A stretch of DNA of 64,000 nt from Bog-473 sp963719485 (GCA_963719485.1 OY970387.1:1984001-2048000); one strand, 5' to 3'. Numbered from the stretch's first letter, positions 1 to 8,248 are shown. The notes: generated by a model from the sequence alone, not told the origin. Numbers and translations: made by a program.

Positions 1-2
1 TC

Positions 3-635
3 GACGACATCGGCTCCGTTCTCCGGGCAACCGATCAGACGACTCGGTCCCAACTCATCGCCGCGCACCTCTCCCGCTTGGAGGAGACCCTGGCCCACAC
101 CCAACGCGCCGTAGCCTCCCTGCGCGAGCTGCTCGAACACCCCTCGCTGTCCGCGGTGATCGAGCACCGTCGTATACCAGCTACCCAGACCGCCGCCATC
201 ACGTCCACGGTGGAGGTCAGGGATCTGTCGTCCTGGTATGGGGGGGCAATGGGTGAGATTCAGGGGACCCTCTCGGCGCAGGGCATCGCTGCCTCGGGAC
301 CTCCCGGCGGGATCTACGCCTACGAGCTCTTCGCCGAGGAGCGCGGTGACGCCACCCTCTTCTTCCCCGTGACGCGTGAGGTCCGGCCGGTGGGGCGGGT
401 CGGACCGATCTGGGTGTCGGGGGCAGAGCTGGCCGTCATCGTCCACAACGGCTCCCATGACGACCTGGACCGCTCCTATGGGGCGCTGGCGACATACGTG
501 AGTGAACACGCCCTCGCGGTGGACGGTCTGATCCGCGAGTACTACTTGGTCGGACCCCCCGACGCTGACGACGAGTCGACGTGGAGAACCGAGATCTGCT
601 GGCCAATCTTCGACACCGCCAGCAGCGTTGGTTGA
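3..635 (+). CDS. MerR-family regulator, C-terminal part (cut by window edge)
   Basis: The reading frame is open from the first bases of the window, so the true start and the DNA-binding head lie outside. The first ~35 residues are helical and Leu/Glu-rich, like the dimerisation coiled coil that follows the helix-turn-helix of MerR proteins. Residues ~40-205 resemble a GyrI-like effector-binding domain (beta-rich, with a GGIYAYELF strand and an EYYLVGPPD strand near the end). In the family such domains bind small hydrophobic ligands and convert the regulator to an activator. The domain assignment is from fold-like features and is moderately sure; the MerR head is inferred. Confidence 0.65.
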   Translation, partial: DDIGSVLRATDQTTRSQLIAAHLSRLEETLAHTQRAVASLRELLEHPSLSAVIEHRRIPATQTAAITSTVEVRDLSSWYGGAMGEIQGTLSAQGIAASGPPGGIYAYELFAEERGDATLFFPVTREVRPVGRVGPIWVSGAELAVIVHNGSHDDLDRSYGALATYVSEHALAVDGLIREYYLVGPPDADDESTWRTEICWPIFDTASSVG

Positions 636-690
636 GTCGTCTCAGGAGGGGCGATCACCTTTGGGGGGTCGGGTGATTCCCACGCTGCCC

Positions 691-1347
691 TCAAGTCTGT
701 CCGTCGTATCCGGATGCGAACAGATAGCTGACCGCGAGGCTCCGGTACGGGCGCCAGCGGTCCGACAGCTCGACCAGCTCCTCGTCGGTCGGCGGGTGGT
801 CAAATGAATATTCTCGTTGGATCGTGCGCCGAAGGGCCAGGTCGCCCGAGAGGAACACGTCAGGTCGGTTGAGGGCGACCAGCAGGAAGCCGCGAGCCGT
901 CCAAGGTCCGATCCCGGGTACGTCGGTCAAGGCTGCTTCGATCTCCTGGTCCGTCATGGACGCAAAGGCCGCTTGGCTCAGGCGCCCGTCGACGAACCTC
1001 TGAGCAAGCGCCCGCAATGTGTCGCCCTTTCGAGCCGAGAACCCACTGTCCCTTAGCACTTTCGGGTCAGCCGAGAGCAGCTCCGCCGGCGACGGCATAT
1101 GGCCGCCAAAGCGCTGCTGCAGATGCGAGATGATCGCCCGGGTCGAGGCGACGGAGAGTTGCTGGCCCGCAACCTGAAAGATCAGCGTCCCGAAGGCGTC
1201 GAGGGGAGGAAGCTCGTCCATCCATGCCCGAGGACGAAAGTCTGGCCGCGCGTCGATCAGCTTCGCCAGGACCGGATCCGCCTTGCGAAGAAACTCGCGT
1301 GCATCCGAGTCAGCCTTCGCGGCTCGCTTGCGGGGTGTCGCATCCAT
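691..1347 (-). CDS. DNA-3-methyladenine glycosylase, AlkA/HhH-GPD family
   Basis: Base-excision repair glycosylase that removes alkylated bases from DNA. The helix-hairpin-helix is visible (LTDVPGIGPWTA), followed by a Gly/Pro-rich loop and the expected catalytic Asp in SGDLALRR. About 218 residues, the size of the short bacterial AlkA-like proteins without the N-terminal AlkA domain. Two ATGs lie six bases apart: GGGGA sits directly against the first but six bases before the second, so the inner ATG (MDATPRKR) is chosen; a GTG further upstream is less likely. It follows an exporter gene on the same strand with a truncated gene remnant between. Family assignment is firm; exact substrate range is not visible. 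Confidence 0.88.
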   Translation of the reverse strand: MDATPRKRAAKADSDAREFLRKADPVLAKLIDARPDFRPRAWMDELPPLDAFGTLIFQVAGQQLSVASTRAIISHLQQRFGGHMPSPAELLSADPKVLRDSGFSARKGDTLRALAQRFVDGRLSQAAFASMTDQEIEAALTDVPGIGPWTARGFLLVALNRPDVFLSGDLALRRTIQREYSFDHPPTDEELVELSDRWRPYRSLAVSYLFASGYDGQT

Positions 1348-1349
1348 GG

Positions 1350-1421
1350 TCATTTCCCCGGTGAGCACGGTCTCGACCGACCGGGGCGAGTGCTTCCGAT
1401 AGTGATCTGCACTGTGGACAT
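1350..1421 (-). pseudogene. N-terminal stub of an NAD(P)H-dependent FMN reductase
   Basis: A 23-codon frame begins MSTVQITIGSTRPGR, the beta1 strand and phosphate-binding loop (GSxRxxR) of flavodoxin-fold NADPH-dependent FMN reductases, then stops after eight unrelated residues. A strong Shine-Dalgarno (AAGGAG) sits six bases before the ATG, so the initiation region is intact while the rest of the gene (~160 codons in the family) is missing. The stub ends just before the glycosylase start, so a deletion probably joined the two. Could be chance, but the match covers the most conserved motif of the family together with a proper ribosome site. Confidence 0.5.
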
Positions 1422-1501
1422 TCGAGGCTCCTTGGAGTCAGCCGAATGATGGAAGGCATCGACCCTACCCGGGTCGCCGGCTTTTCGTTCGGGGATGAGC
1501 A

Positions 1502-2743
1502 CTATGCCTGCAGCTGGCCGCCCTTGGTCTCGGCAGGCTCGCGGTGGCGGAGAAGTGCCCAACCCGACACGGTGACGCCGAGCGCGACGAGGATGGCGAA
1601 TCCGAGCACCGTGTTGGGAATGCTCGCGCCTTGGTCGAGCGCGATGCCGGCCCCGACCACCGGAATCGAGAGTCCTACGTAGAGGGCGACAAGGAGCTTC
1701 GATGTCATGGCGAGACGGTTTTCGGGTGCGGCTGCTTCGAGCACGATTCCGGTGGTCCCCTTGAACACCGCACCAAGGCCGGCGCCGATCAGCGCACCAC
1801 CGAGCAGGAAGAGCGCAAGGTTCGGGGTCGAGAGGCGAACGGAGATGACGAGGAGTAAGAGTCCAGCCAGCATGGAGATCGTGCCGAGGGCGAGCACACG
1901 CGATGCTTGCAGCCTGGACGTTGCCAGCTGGGAGACCACTCCGCAGGAAAACACCAAGAAGAGCGTTGCGCCGGCGAGTGCGTGCGAGGGGTAGCCCAGG
2001 GTGACGGTCAAGATGAGTCCGGCCAGCCCCGCGAACAGGCCGCTCGCGGCGAAAGCCGCGAGCGTCCCAGCTGCGGCCGGGACTGGCAGGCGTGCAGAGC
2101 TCTTCGGCTGGTTCGCCGTTGTCGCTCGGGGAGCAGGCGCACCTGTCTCGGGCACGAACAAGAGGCCGGTCAGACCGATCGCCCCGAGACCGAGAAACAC
2201 CAGGTAGGGGAGGGTGAGCGGCCAGCTCGCCCACTCCGCGAGACAGCCGCCGACGAGGGCACCGACACCGAGCGCGCCGACGGTGATCGACGTGCCGATC
2301 GTACGGGCCCGGACCATCGATGCCTTGGGGTCGGCGCGGAGGCGCAACTCGATCAGGTATGCGATGGCGGTGCCGGCGGCGAGGCCGGCGGCTACTCCCG
2401 TGAGCAGTCGCCCGAGAAGCAGTACGGGAAGCCCCTTCCACGCGGCGAGGAGCCCCGCCGCGACCATCATGGTGGCCATGGCACCGAGCATGACTCCCCG
2501 TCGCCCGATGCGCCCGGCCACCCGGGGAACCACCAGAAGTGCGGTGATTGTGCCGGCGGCGAAGATCGCGTAGATCACCGTGATCATGAAGGATGAGAGG
2601 TGATCTTGGATTCGATACAGGCCGTACAGCGGACTGGGCAGTGTGGCGAATGCCATGACGATCAGGAGTACGTACGCAACTGTCCAGAAACCCGAGCCGT
2701 GTCGGCGATCCTGAGCCGCCGGCGCATGTGCGACACTGGTCAT
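1502..2743 (-). CDS. MFS transporter (drug/metabolite exporter type)
   Basis: 413 residues with about 12 hydrophobic segments in two halves and a long central loop (~residues 200-220), typical of the major facilitator superfamily. The loop between segments 2 and 3 reads GRIGRRGVM, the MFS motif A signature. Probably a proton-coupled efflux pump at the inner membrane. It is the third gene of a minus-strand set after the isochorismatase-like hydrolase and SDR; 31 bases separate it from the SDR stop, so co-transcription is likely. A GGAAGGA ribosome site precedes the ATG. Substrate unknown; context suggests the compound handled by the two upstream enzymes. Confidence 0.85.
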   Translation of the reverse strand: MTSVAHAPAAQDRRHGSGFWTVAYVLLIVMAFATLPSPLYGLYRIQDHLSSFMITVIYAIFAAGTITALLVVPRVAGRIGRRGVMLGAMATMMVAAGLLAAWKGLPVLLLGRLLTGVAAGLAAGTAIAYLIELRLRADPKASMVRARTIGTSITVGALGVGALVGGCLAEWASWPLTLPYLVFLGLGAIGLTGLLFVPETGAPAPRATTANQPKSSARLPVPAAAGTLAAFAASGLFAGLAGLILTVTLGYPSHALAGATLFLVFSCGVVSQLATSRLQASRVLALGTISMLAGLLLLVISVRLSTPNLALFLLGGALIGAGLGAVFKGTTGIVLEAAAPENRLAMTSKLLVALYVGLSIPVVGAGIALDQGASIPNTVLGFAILVALGVTVSGWALLRHREPAETKGGQLQA

Positions 2744-2774
2744 TGTCCTTCCTCCATCCGGATGGTTGTGTCGG

Positions 2775-3536
2775 TCACCAGACCTTCATGCCGCCATCGA
2801 TCACGAGGTCGATGCCCGTGACATACGAGCTCTCATCGGAGACGAGGTAGAGCGCCGCGTTTGCAATGTCCTCGGCCTGACCGAAGCGTCCCAGGAGCGT
2901 CCTCGCCACCATTTGCCTGCCGAACTCGGGATCATCGAGCTCCCCCCGCGTGGAGTTGGTCTCAATGAAGCCCGGTGAGATCGAGTTGACGCGGATCCCG
3001 TGGTCGCTCCCCTCCATAGCGAGCTGCCGGGTCATCCCGATGATCGCGGCTTTGTTGGTGGTGTGCGCCAGGGCGGGGAGAAGCTTGAAGCTCAGCGACC
3101 CGTTGAGGGACGCCATGTTCAGCACAACGCCGCGACTGGCTTTGAGGTGAGGCCAGGCGGCGCGGGTGAGGTAGAACACGAGGTCCACCTCGTCCCGGCG
3201 TGCGGCGTCCCACTCGTCGTCGGTGAATTTCTCGATCGGGCTGAAGTGGGATTTCGCCGCAAGGTTGAACAGGACGTCGACCCGCCCGAACTGGCTGACC
3301 GCCAGCGCAACCAGCCGGTCGCACTCGGCGGGGTCGCTGACCCGACAGGGCTGGAGCGACGCCATCTGACCGCCCTCTGCCTCGACCATTGCGACGGTCT
3401 CTTCCGCTGACTCGACCCCAAGGTCGCAGCCGACGACCACGGCGTCCTCCCGGGCAAACGCGAGGGCGGTGGCGCGTCCCATGCTTCCGCCCGTGCCGGT
3501 GACGATGCAGACCTTGTCGGCCAGCCGCCCCGGCAT
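2775..3536 (-). CDS. Short-chain dehydrogenase/reductase with atypical active site
   Basis: Classical-length SDR (~253 residues). The Rossmann glycine motif is TGTGGSMG near residue 13 and the NAG-like strand is NLAAK. Conserved Asn and Pro-Gly after the active site (VNSISPGF) and the C-terminal YVTG..DGG are present. The YxxxK motif reads H-T-T-N-K: the catalytic Tyr is replaced by His (codon CAC), so normal carbonyl/alcohol oxidoreduction is doubtful. A longer in-frame extension was rejected because it runs through the preceding gene; the ATG at MPGRLADK lies one base after that gene's stop. Fold is certain; activity is open. Confidence 0.85.
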   Translation of the reverse strand: MPGRLADKVCIVTGTGGSMGRATALAFAREDAVVVGCDLGVESAEETVAMVEAEGGQMASLQPCRVSDPAECDRLVALAVSQFGRVDVLFNLAAKSHFSPIEKFTDDEWDAARRDEVDLVFYLTRAAWPHLKASRGVVLNMASLNGSLSFKLLPALAHTTNKAAIIGMTRQLAMEGSDHGIRVNSISPGFIETNSTRGELDDPEFGRQMVARTLLGRFGQAEDIANAALYLVSDESSYVTGIDLVIDGGMKVW

Positions 3537-3537
3537 C

Positions 3538-4200
3538 TCAGTTTCCTCCGTGCTTCGCGGCAGCAACTTTCTCTGCCTCGGCGACGCCAACCTGGTCGGT
3601 GTGCTGGGGGACTTCGTTGAAGTACCAATAGATGACGTCGAGGGCGGGCCCGGCCAGCGGTCCGGCCCAGTCCCGGAACAGCTCGGTGACGACCGCCAGC
3701 GAGGTGGTCGGGACTGCGCCTGCGTGCGCGAGGCGTTCGATGCCGGTGCGGTGGGCGATCTGCGAGCGTCCGCCGACGGCATCGACGGGGTACAGCACGT
3801 CGTAGCCGTCTTTGAGCGCCTGCGAGGTCGCGAACGTCAGGCAGATCTCGGTGTGCAGTCCTCCGATGATCAGTCGTTTGCGCCCCGTCGCCTTCACCGC
3901 GTCCCGAAAGGCGGGGTCTTCGAACGCGTTCATGGAGGACCGGTCGATCGGCTCGAGGCCGTCAAGCTCGGACAGAACCGACGGGAGAGTGGGTCCGTTG
4001 ATCCCGAACCCGACACCCACCGTCGACAGGACGATCGGCATGTCGAACGCTTTCGCGGTCTTGGCGAGCAAGCGGACGTTCAGCTCGACGAGGTCGGCGC
4101 TGGTTTCCGAGCGGATCACCTCGAACATTTCGTTCTGGTAGTCGATCAGAACGAGGGCGCAGTCGTCTGACGTCCAGACGCCCAGATCCTTGGTGGCCAT
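3538..4200 (-). CDS. Isochorismatase-family cysteine hydrolase
   Basis: 220 residues with the isochorismatase-like alpha/beta fold: catalytic Asp in LVLIDYQNEMF (~residue 20), and the nucleophilic Cys in GGLHTEICL after a conserved cis-peptide-type loop. This resembles the YcaC/nicotinamidase-like branch, which hydrolyses amides or esters; the natural substrate is not readable. A GGGAGA ribosome site precedes the ATG. First gene of a minus-strand operon with an SDR (one-base gap) and an MFS pump. The 14-base operator copy lies about 70 bases upstream of its start, so the MarR protein encoded next door probably controls it. Confidence 0.88.
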   Translation of the reverse strand: MATKDLGVWTSDDCALVLIDYQNEMFEVIRSETSADLVELNVRLLAKTAKAFDMPIVLSTVGVGFGINGPTLPSVLSELDGLEPIDRSSMNAFEDPAFRDAVKATGRKRLIIGGLHTEICLTFATSQALKDGYDVLYPVDAVGGRSQIAHRTGIERLAHAGAVPTTSLAVVTELFRDWAGPLAGPALDVIYWYFNEVPQHTDQVGVAEAEKVAAAKHGGN

Positions 4201-4269
4201 CGTGGGTCTCCCTTCATGTTGTCCTCGGAGTGGCTCTCCTTCGTGGGCGTTACCCTAAACCACTTTACA

Positions 4270-4283
4270 TGCGTGCGCAAGCA
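4270..4283. promoter_or_regulatory. Putative MarR operator, copy 1
   Basis: TGCGTGCGCAAGCA, a near-perfect palindrome (12 of 14 positions symmetric), 70 bases upstream of the isochorismatase-like gene. An identical copy overlaps the promoter of the SDR on the other side of the marR gene. On the minus strand, TTGCGC inside the palindrome lies 17 bases from TAGGGT, a weak -35/-10 pair, so binding would block transcription. The remaining bases of this 288-base gap (4201-4488) show no convincing gene. Confidence 0.6.
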
Positions 4284-4488
4284 CTTTTATTGAGGTCATC
4301 ACCGGCCATGGCGACACAAGATCGTCGGAGCCACCGCGATCGAGTGTCTCCCGACGGGCCCGAGCTCCCTCAGCTGGGCGGTTGGACGAGCGCAGACGAC
4401 GAACCGAAAGGAGTGGACCACCCCACGCCGCAGCGGTAATCGGAGCGTCGCCGGCTGGTCAAGCGCATCTTCTGGCGTCCTCCGGAAG

Positions 4489-4950
4489 CTAGAGCCTGTC
4501 TTCGAGTCGCGCTGCGATCTCTGCCATAGCTCGGGCTGCATCCTTTGTCGTGGCCGGATCGACGTGGTCGAATACCAGAGCCCTGAGACTGGAGATGTGG
4601 ATGCCCCAGGCCGTCTTGAGTTTCGAACGGCCGGCCCTGGTCAGGCTGGCCACGATGCCCCGCCCGTCTTCGACACTCGCCCGTTTGGTCACCAACCCAC
4701 GCGACTGGAGTTCGTCGACCAGGCGGGTCATGCGACTGGCCGACAGGGCAGTGGCGTCCGCGAGTTCCGACATCCGCAGTTCGCGCCCCGCGGCCTCGGA
4801 CAGGTACATCAGCGTCAGGTACTCGTTCGCATTGATTCCAACCGCCCGCAGCAAGTGGCCGTCCATTCGGCGGGGTAGCAACACCGTGATCCGCATGAGC
4901 GAACGCCAAAGGACATCCTCGGTCGCGCTGAGCGGATCAACCTCGGCCAT
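4489..4950 (-). CDS. MarR-family transcriptional regulator
   Basis: 153 residues with the MarR winged helix: recognition region SELADATALSASRMTRLVDELQ and the wing KRASVEDGRG, flanked by N- and C-terminal dimerisation helices. MarR proteins are usually repressors released by small phenolic or lipophilic ligands. It sits between two operons that share the same 14-base palindrome, one of which overlaps the strong promoter of the divergent SDR. The second MarR in the window (start 6799) is a clear paralogue, with matching N-termini (PLSATEDVLWRSLMRI versus PLTPTEEMFWRALMRI). Control of both neighbouring operons is inferred. Confidence 0.88.
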   Translation of the reverse strand: MAEVDPLSATEDVLWRSLMRITVLLPRRMDGHLLRAVGINANEYLTLMYLSEAAGRELRMSELADATALSASRMTRLVDELQSRGLVTKRASVEDGRGIVASLTRAGRSKLKTAWGIHISSLRALVFDHVDPATTKDAARAMAEIAARLEDRL

Positions 4951-4986
4951 GCTGCCAACTCAGACCTGGGTACCGCAAGAAGCCGC

Positions 4987-5031
4987 TTGACACGAATTGA
5001 AGCCTAGCGTAAATTATTGCGTGCGCAAGCA
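4987..5031 (+). promoter_or_regulatory. Sigma-70-type promoter with overlapping MarR operator (copy 2)
   Basis: TTGACA at 4987-4992, a 17-base spacer and TAAATT at 5010-5015 form a near-consensus promoter. TGCGTGCGCAAGCA follows at 5018-5031, over the expected transcription start. It is identical to the copy at 4270-4283. The arrangement fits repression of the SDR/aldo-keto reductase operon by a MarR protein. Confidence 0.75.
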
Positions 5032-5069
5032 GAATCATCAGCCGAGACCTATCCCTGAGAGGTGACATC

Positions 5070-5750
5070 ATGAGCACTGAGATCGCGATCGTGGTCGGCG
5101 CCGGAACCGGCCTTGGGCAGGCCACTGCCTTGGCTCTTCACCGCGCAGGGTTGACGGTCGTCGCCGTCGATCGCAGCGAGGCCGGGTTGAAGCAGCTCCC
5201 CGACGAGATCCACCGGGAGGTCGCTGACGCCACGGATCCTGCTGTCCCTGGACCTCTGGTGGATCGAATCGCCGCCGAGCTCGGTCCCCCGAGCATTCTC
5301 GTGAATACCATCGGCGCCTTCGAGCTCGGCGACGCGCTCAGCGTGACCGCGCAGAACCTCAGGCAGTTGATGGACGTCAACCTTGGCGCTGCGCTGTGGC
5401 TGACGCAGGCCGTTGCTCCTCATATGCAAGAAAGGGGCTCGGGTGCCATCGTCCATATCACGGCTCGACCCGGTGTGGAGCCGACCGCCGGCTACGCCGC
5501 CTATGGCGTGAGTAAGGCCGCGCTCGTGCACCTGGTCCGGACTCTCGACGTCGAACTTCGCCCCAATGGCATCAGGGTCAACGCCGTCGCGCCGCAGATC
5601 ATCGCCACGGAGAAAAACAAGGAGCTGTTCCCGCCGGACATGCTGGCCGGCGCTGTCGAGCCGAACGCAATCGCGGACGTGATCGCATTCCTGGTCAGCG
5701 ATGCCGCCGCCCCGGTGAGCGGCGCGATCGTGCCAACCTACGGCTTATGA
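5070..5750 (+). CDS. Short-chain dehydrogenase/reductase
   Basis: 226 residues. Nucleotide-binding motif GAGTGLG (~residues 10-16), an NAG-like turn written VNTIG, and the YGVSK active-site Tyr/Lys pair are all present. The region where the catalytic Ser normally sits reads ITARPG, so Ser is replaced by Thr/Ala; activity may depend on the neighbouring Thr. The C-terminus is shorter than in typical 250-residue SDRs. GAGAGG lies before the ATG. It starts a plus-strand operon with the aldo-keto reductase nine bases downstream and is read from the MarR-controlled promoter. Confidence 0.85.
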   Translation: MSTEIAIVVGAGTGLGQATALALHRAGLTVVAVDRSEAGLKQLPDEIHREVADATDPAVPGPLVDRIAAELGPPSILVNTIGAFELGDALSVTAQNLRQLMDVNLGAALWLTQAVAPHMQERGSGAIVHITARPGVEPTAGYAAYGVSKAALVHLVRTLDVELRPNGIRVNAVAPQIIATEKNKELFPPDMLAGAVEPNAIADVIAFLVSDAAAPVSGAIVPTYGL

Positions 5751-5759
5751 GCGATCGGG

Positions 5760-6731
5760 ATGGATCCGCGTCGAACGCGGCCACTCGCGCAGTTGGCCGA
5801 AGGTACGGTGAAGGTGGCCGGCGACAGGACTGACGCCAAAGCAGGTCTCGCAGCCGCTGGGACGTTCCCTCTGGGCCGGTGGCGGGTCAACCGGATCGGA
5901 TACGGCGCCATGCAGCTGGCGGGCGACAACGTGTTCGGACCGCCTCGCGACCGTGACGAAGCGCTGCGAGTGTTACGCGCGGCGATCGACAGCGGGATCA
6001 ACCACATCGACACCGCCCAGTACTACGGGCCCGGCGTGGTCAACGAGCTCATTCGCGAGGCGCTCAATCCCTACCCGACTGACCTGGCGATCGTCAGCAA
6101 GGTGGCCGCCCGCCGTGATGACGTCGGAGCCGTCCTCGCCTACGACGAGCCCGACCAGCTACGAGCAGGGATCGAGGAAAACCTGGTGACGCTCGGTCTG
6201 GAGCGGCTGGCCGCGGTGAACCTGCGAGCTATGGACGGATCCAGGCCCGGGAAGCGGTTCGACGCGCAGCTCGCTGCGCTTATCGAGGCCCGAGATGATG
6301 GGCTCATCGACGGGATCGGCCTCAGCAACATATCGGCGGAGCATCTGCACCGCGCCCTCGTTCAGACCGAGATCGTCTGTGTGCAAAACCTGTTCAATCT
6401 CGCCGATCAGCGCTCGTCCGACCTCTTGGATGAATGTTCCCGACAAGGCATCGCCTTCGTGCCCTTCGCCCCCTTGGGCTGGCCCCGTGGCGTCCAGAAC
6501 GCCATCCTGACGAGCCCCGTCCTCGCCGACCTCGGCCGCCGTTTGGAGGCGACCCCGGCGCAAATCGCGCTGGCTTGGTTGCTCGACCTCTCGCCCAACG
6601 TGCTGCTCATCCCGGGCACCCGGACTCGCCAGCACCTCACCGAGAACATCAGGTCAGGCAGCGTCAGAATCGATGACGCCGTCCGAGCCGAATTGGCGCG
6701 CCAGTTCCCTCCCGTCCAGGCCAGGTCGTAG
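5760..6731 (+). CDS. Aldo/keto reductase family oxidoreductase
   Basis: 323 residues with the (beta/alpha)8 AKR fold. The Asp-Tyr pair is in HIDTAQYYG and the catalytic Lys in VSKVAA. The position of the usual His (LHxxD) reads NLRAMD, so His is replaced by Arg, which also occurs in some AKR subfamilies that act on unusual substrates. NADPH-binding residues follow the barrel (IPGTRTRQHLTENI). The start is close to the SDR stop; an inner ATG at MQLAGD would delete the first strand. Likely works with the SDR on a shared carbonyl substrate. Confidence 0.87.
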   Translation: MDPRRTRPLAQLAEGTVKVAGDRTDAKAGLAAAGTFPLGRWRVNRIGYGAMQLAGDNVFGPPRDRDEALRVLRAAIDSGINHIDTAQYYGPGVVNELIREALNPYPTDLAIVSKVAARRDDVGAVLAYDEPDQLRAGIEENLVTLGLERLAAVNLRAMDGSRPGKRFDAQLAALIEARDDGLIDGIGLSNISAEHLHRALVQTEIVCVQNLFNLADQRSSDLLDECSRQGIAFVPFAPLGWPRGVQNAILTSPVLADLGRRLEATPAQIALAWLLDLSPNVLLIPGTRTRQHLTENIRSGSVRIDDAVRAELARQFPPVQARS

Positions 6732-6768
6732 CCCTGCGCTGCACTGGAAGTGTCGGCCATGCCGACTA

Positions 6769-6784
6769 TTGCTCGTGGAAGCAA
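6769..6784. promoter_or_regulatory. Inverted repeat before second marR gene
   Basis: TTGCT-N6-AGCAA, 15 bases before the GTG of the second MarR gene. It shares the half-site TTGC/GCAA with the 14-base operator upstream, so it may be an autoregulatory site. Short and unproven. Confidence 0.35.
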
Positions 6785-6798
6785 GTTATGCTCGCCTC

Positions 6799-7269
6799 GT
6801 GAACCCGGAGCCCCTGACACCCACCGAAGAGATGTTCTGGCGGGCCCTGATGCGTATCGTCCTGTCCCTACCTCGGCAGTTGCACGACGACATGGTCCGG
6901 GCCGCCGGCCTCACGGCCAGCGAGTACACCGTGATCATGAACCTGTCCGAAGCGCCGAACCGTCAGCTTCGAATGGCTGATCTCGCCAGCGCGACCGGGC
7001 TCTCCGCGAGCCGCACCACGCGCCTCGTGGACTCCCTTCAGTCGCACGGGCTGGTGGCAAAGCGGGCCAGTTCCGCCGACGGGCGGAGCAACCTGGCCCA
7101 GCTGACGTCCCTGGGTCTGACCAAGCTGCGGTCTGCATGGCCGGCCCACGTGGCGAGCGTGCGCGGTCTGGTACTTGACCATGTCCCCCCTGGCACGTTG
7201 GCCAAGACAGCGCAGGCGTTGGATGCGGTGGCGGAGCAACTGGAGGACACCCGCGTCGGCGCTGCGTAG
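6799..7269 (+). CDS. MarR-family transcriptional regulator (paralogue)
   Basis: 156 residues. Winged helix with ADLASATGLSASRTTRLVDSLQ and wing KRASSADGRS. It aligns end to end with the MarR encoded at 4489-4950. The GTG start is chosen because it gives the same N-terminal length as the paralogue; the frame also runs upstream into the aldo-keto reductase, which is not supported. It follows the SDR/AKR genes on the same strand and may be co-transcribed or use the inverted repeat just upstream. A duplicated regulator flanking the enzymes suggests two ligands or cross-regulation. Confidence 0.87.
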   Translation: MNPEPLTPTEEMFWRALMRIVLSLPRQLHDDMVRAAGLTASEYTVIMNLSEAPNRQLRMADLASATGLSASRTTRLVDSLQSHGLVAKRASSADGRSNLAQLTSLGLTKLRSAWPAHVASVRGLVLDHVPPGTLAKTAQALDAVAEQLEDTRVGAA

Positions 7270-7324
7270 CTTTCGGGGCCGGTGATCGCCCGCAGAATGT
7301 TGGAGTCTCTCACTCTTTGTATCT

Positions 7325-7370
7325 GGTCTGAATGGGCCGGCGACCCACTCTGGTCCCGAAGGCCCAGACC
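7325..7370. terminator. Possible bidirectional terminator between convergent genes
   Basis: GGTCTG and GGGCC on the left pair with GGCCC and CAGACC on the right across a 22-base loop, midway between the converging marR and gntR genes. No T-tract on either side, so this is weak. Confidence 0.3.
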
Positions 7371-7415
7371 TAGGAAACGGACGACCTCGATGAGCCGCAC
7401 CGACTGGGCCCCGAA

Positions 7416-8201
7416 TCAGTTCTGTGGCTGCCGACTCCGCTCGGCTCCGGAGTAGACGGCAAAGGGAGATGGGTCTGGCCACACTGCCACCGCGACCCGA
7501 ACGAGTGTCTCTCGCCAGAACTGCGCCGCTCGCTCCGCTTCGCCCGCCTCGATGAGGTCGACAAGGATCGCCAGCTGGCTGGTTGCCCACCGCAGCGCCC
7601 CGGCGGTTTCGACGACCGATATGCCGGCATCCTCGGCGTAGTCCCCTAAAGCCTTGGTGAGGAGGGAGGCGATCAGTTCGTTGTACAGCACCAGTGGCCG
7701 ATTGTGGCTCGCCTCCATGAGCCTCCGGCTGAATGCCTCCAGTGCGGTGAGCAGGACTTCGATGGAGGTGGCCTCGACGCATCGGTCGACAGCGGCGCGC
7801 AGACGCGCGAGCTCGGCCCGATCGCTGGAGCGAGCGGCCAGTGCCGCAGCTCCTGGCTGAATCGCCGCTTGCGCCTCGATCAGTTCTTTGAGGTCGGTCC
7901 CGCGGAGTTGAAGGAGTAGACCGACCCGTCGGGCGAGACGGTTCAGGTCGGGGGCGACGACACGGGCTCCTCCGCGGGCTCCCCGCTCGACGGTGATCAG
8001 GCCGTCGGACTCGAGGATTCGGAGGGTCTCGCGCATCGTGGGTCGGGCTACGTCGTAGGTCTCGAGAAGCACCCGCTCGCTGGGCAGCATGTCGCCGGGC
8101 TGGAGCTCACCAGAAGCGATGCGGGAGCGAATGCGCTCGGCGATCGACTCGGCTGCTGTCCTCGTCGGAGTCGCCGAGGTCCCGCCGTCATCTCTTCTCA
8201 T
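7416..8201 (-). CDS. GntR-family regulator, FadR-like
   Basis: 261 residues. N-terminal GntR winged helix (ERIRSRIASGELQPGDMLPSERVL and RPTMRETLRILESDGLI, residues ~20-85). A helical FCD-type ligand domain follows, with His in EASHNRPL where the metal/ligand pocket usually lies. FCD regulators respond to organic acids or sugar acids and often repress the next catabolic gene. It is divergent from the amidohydrolase, with 112 bases between starts that contain a 10-base palindrome. Regulation of that enzyme is inferred from position. Confidence 0.85.
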   Translation of the reverse strand: MRRDDGGTSATPTRTAAESIAERIRSRIASGELQPGDMLPSERVLLETYDVARPTMRETLRILESDGLITVERGARGGARVVAPDLNRLARRVGLLLQLRGTDLKELIEAQAAIQPGAAALAARSSDRAELARLRAAVDRCVEATSIEVLLTALEAFSRRLMEASHNRPLVLYNELIASLLTKALGDYAEDAGISVVETAGALRWATSQLAILVDLIEAGEAERAAQFWRETLVRVAVAVWPDPSPFAVYSGAERSRQPQN

Positions 8202-8248
8202 GTCCGCTCGCTCCGTCGTTGGGTCGGCCCGCCGCTACCCGGTTCTCC

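Noticed and set aside
4230..4439. 69-codon plus-strand frame in the isochorismatase/marR gap
   Set aside because: Overlaps the operator and has no ribosome site.
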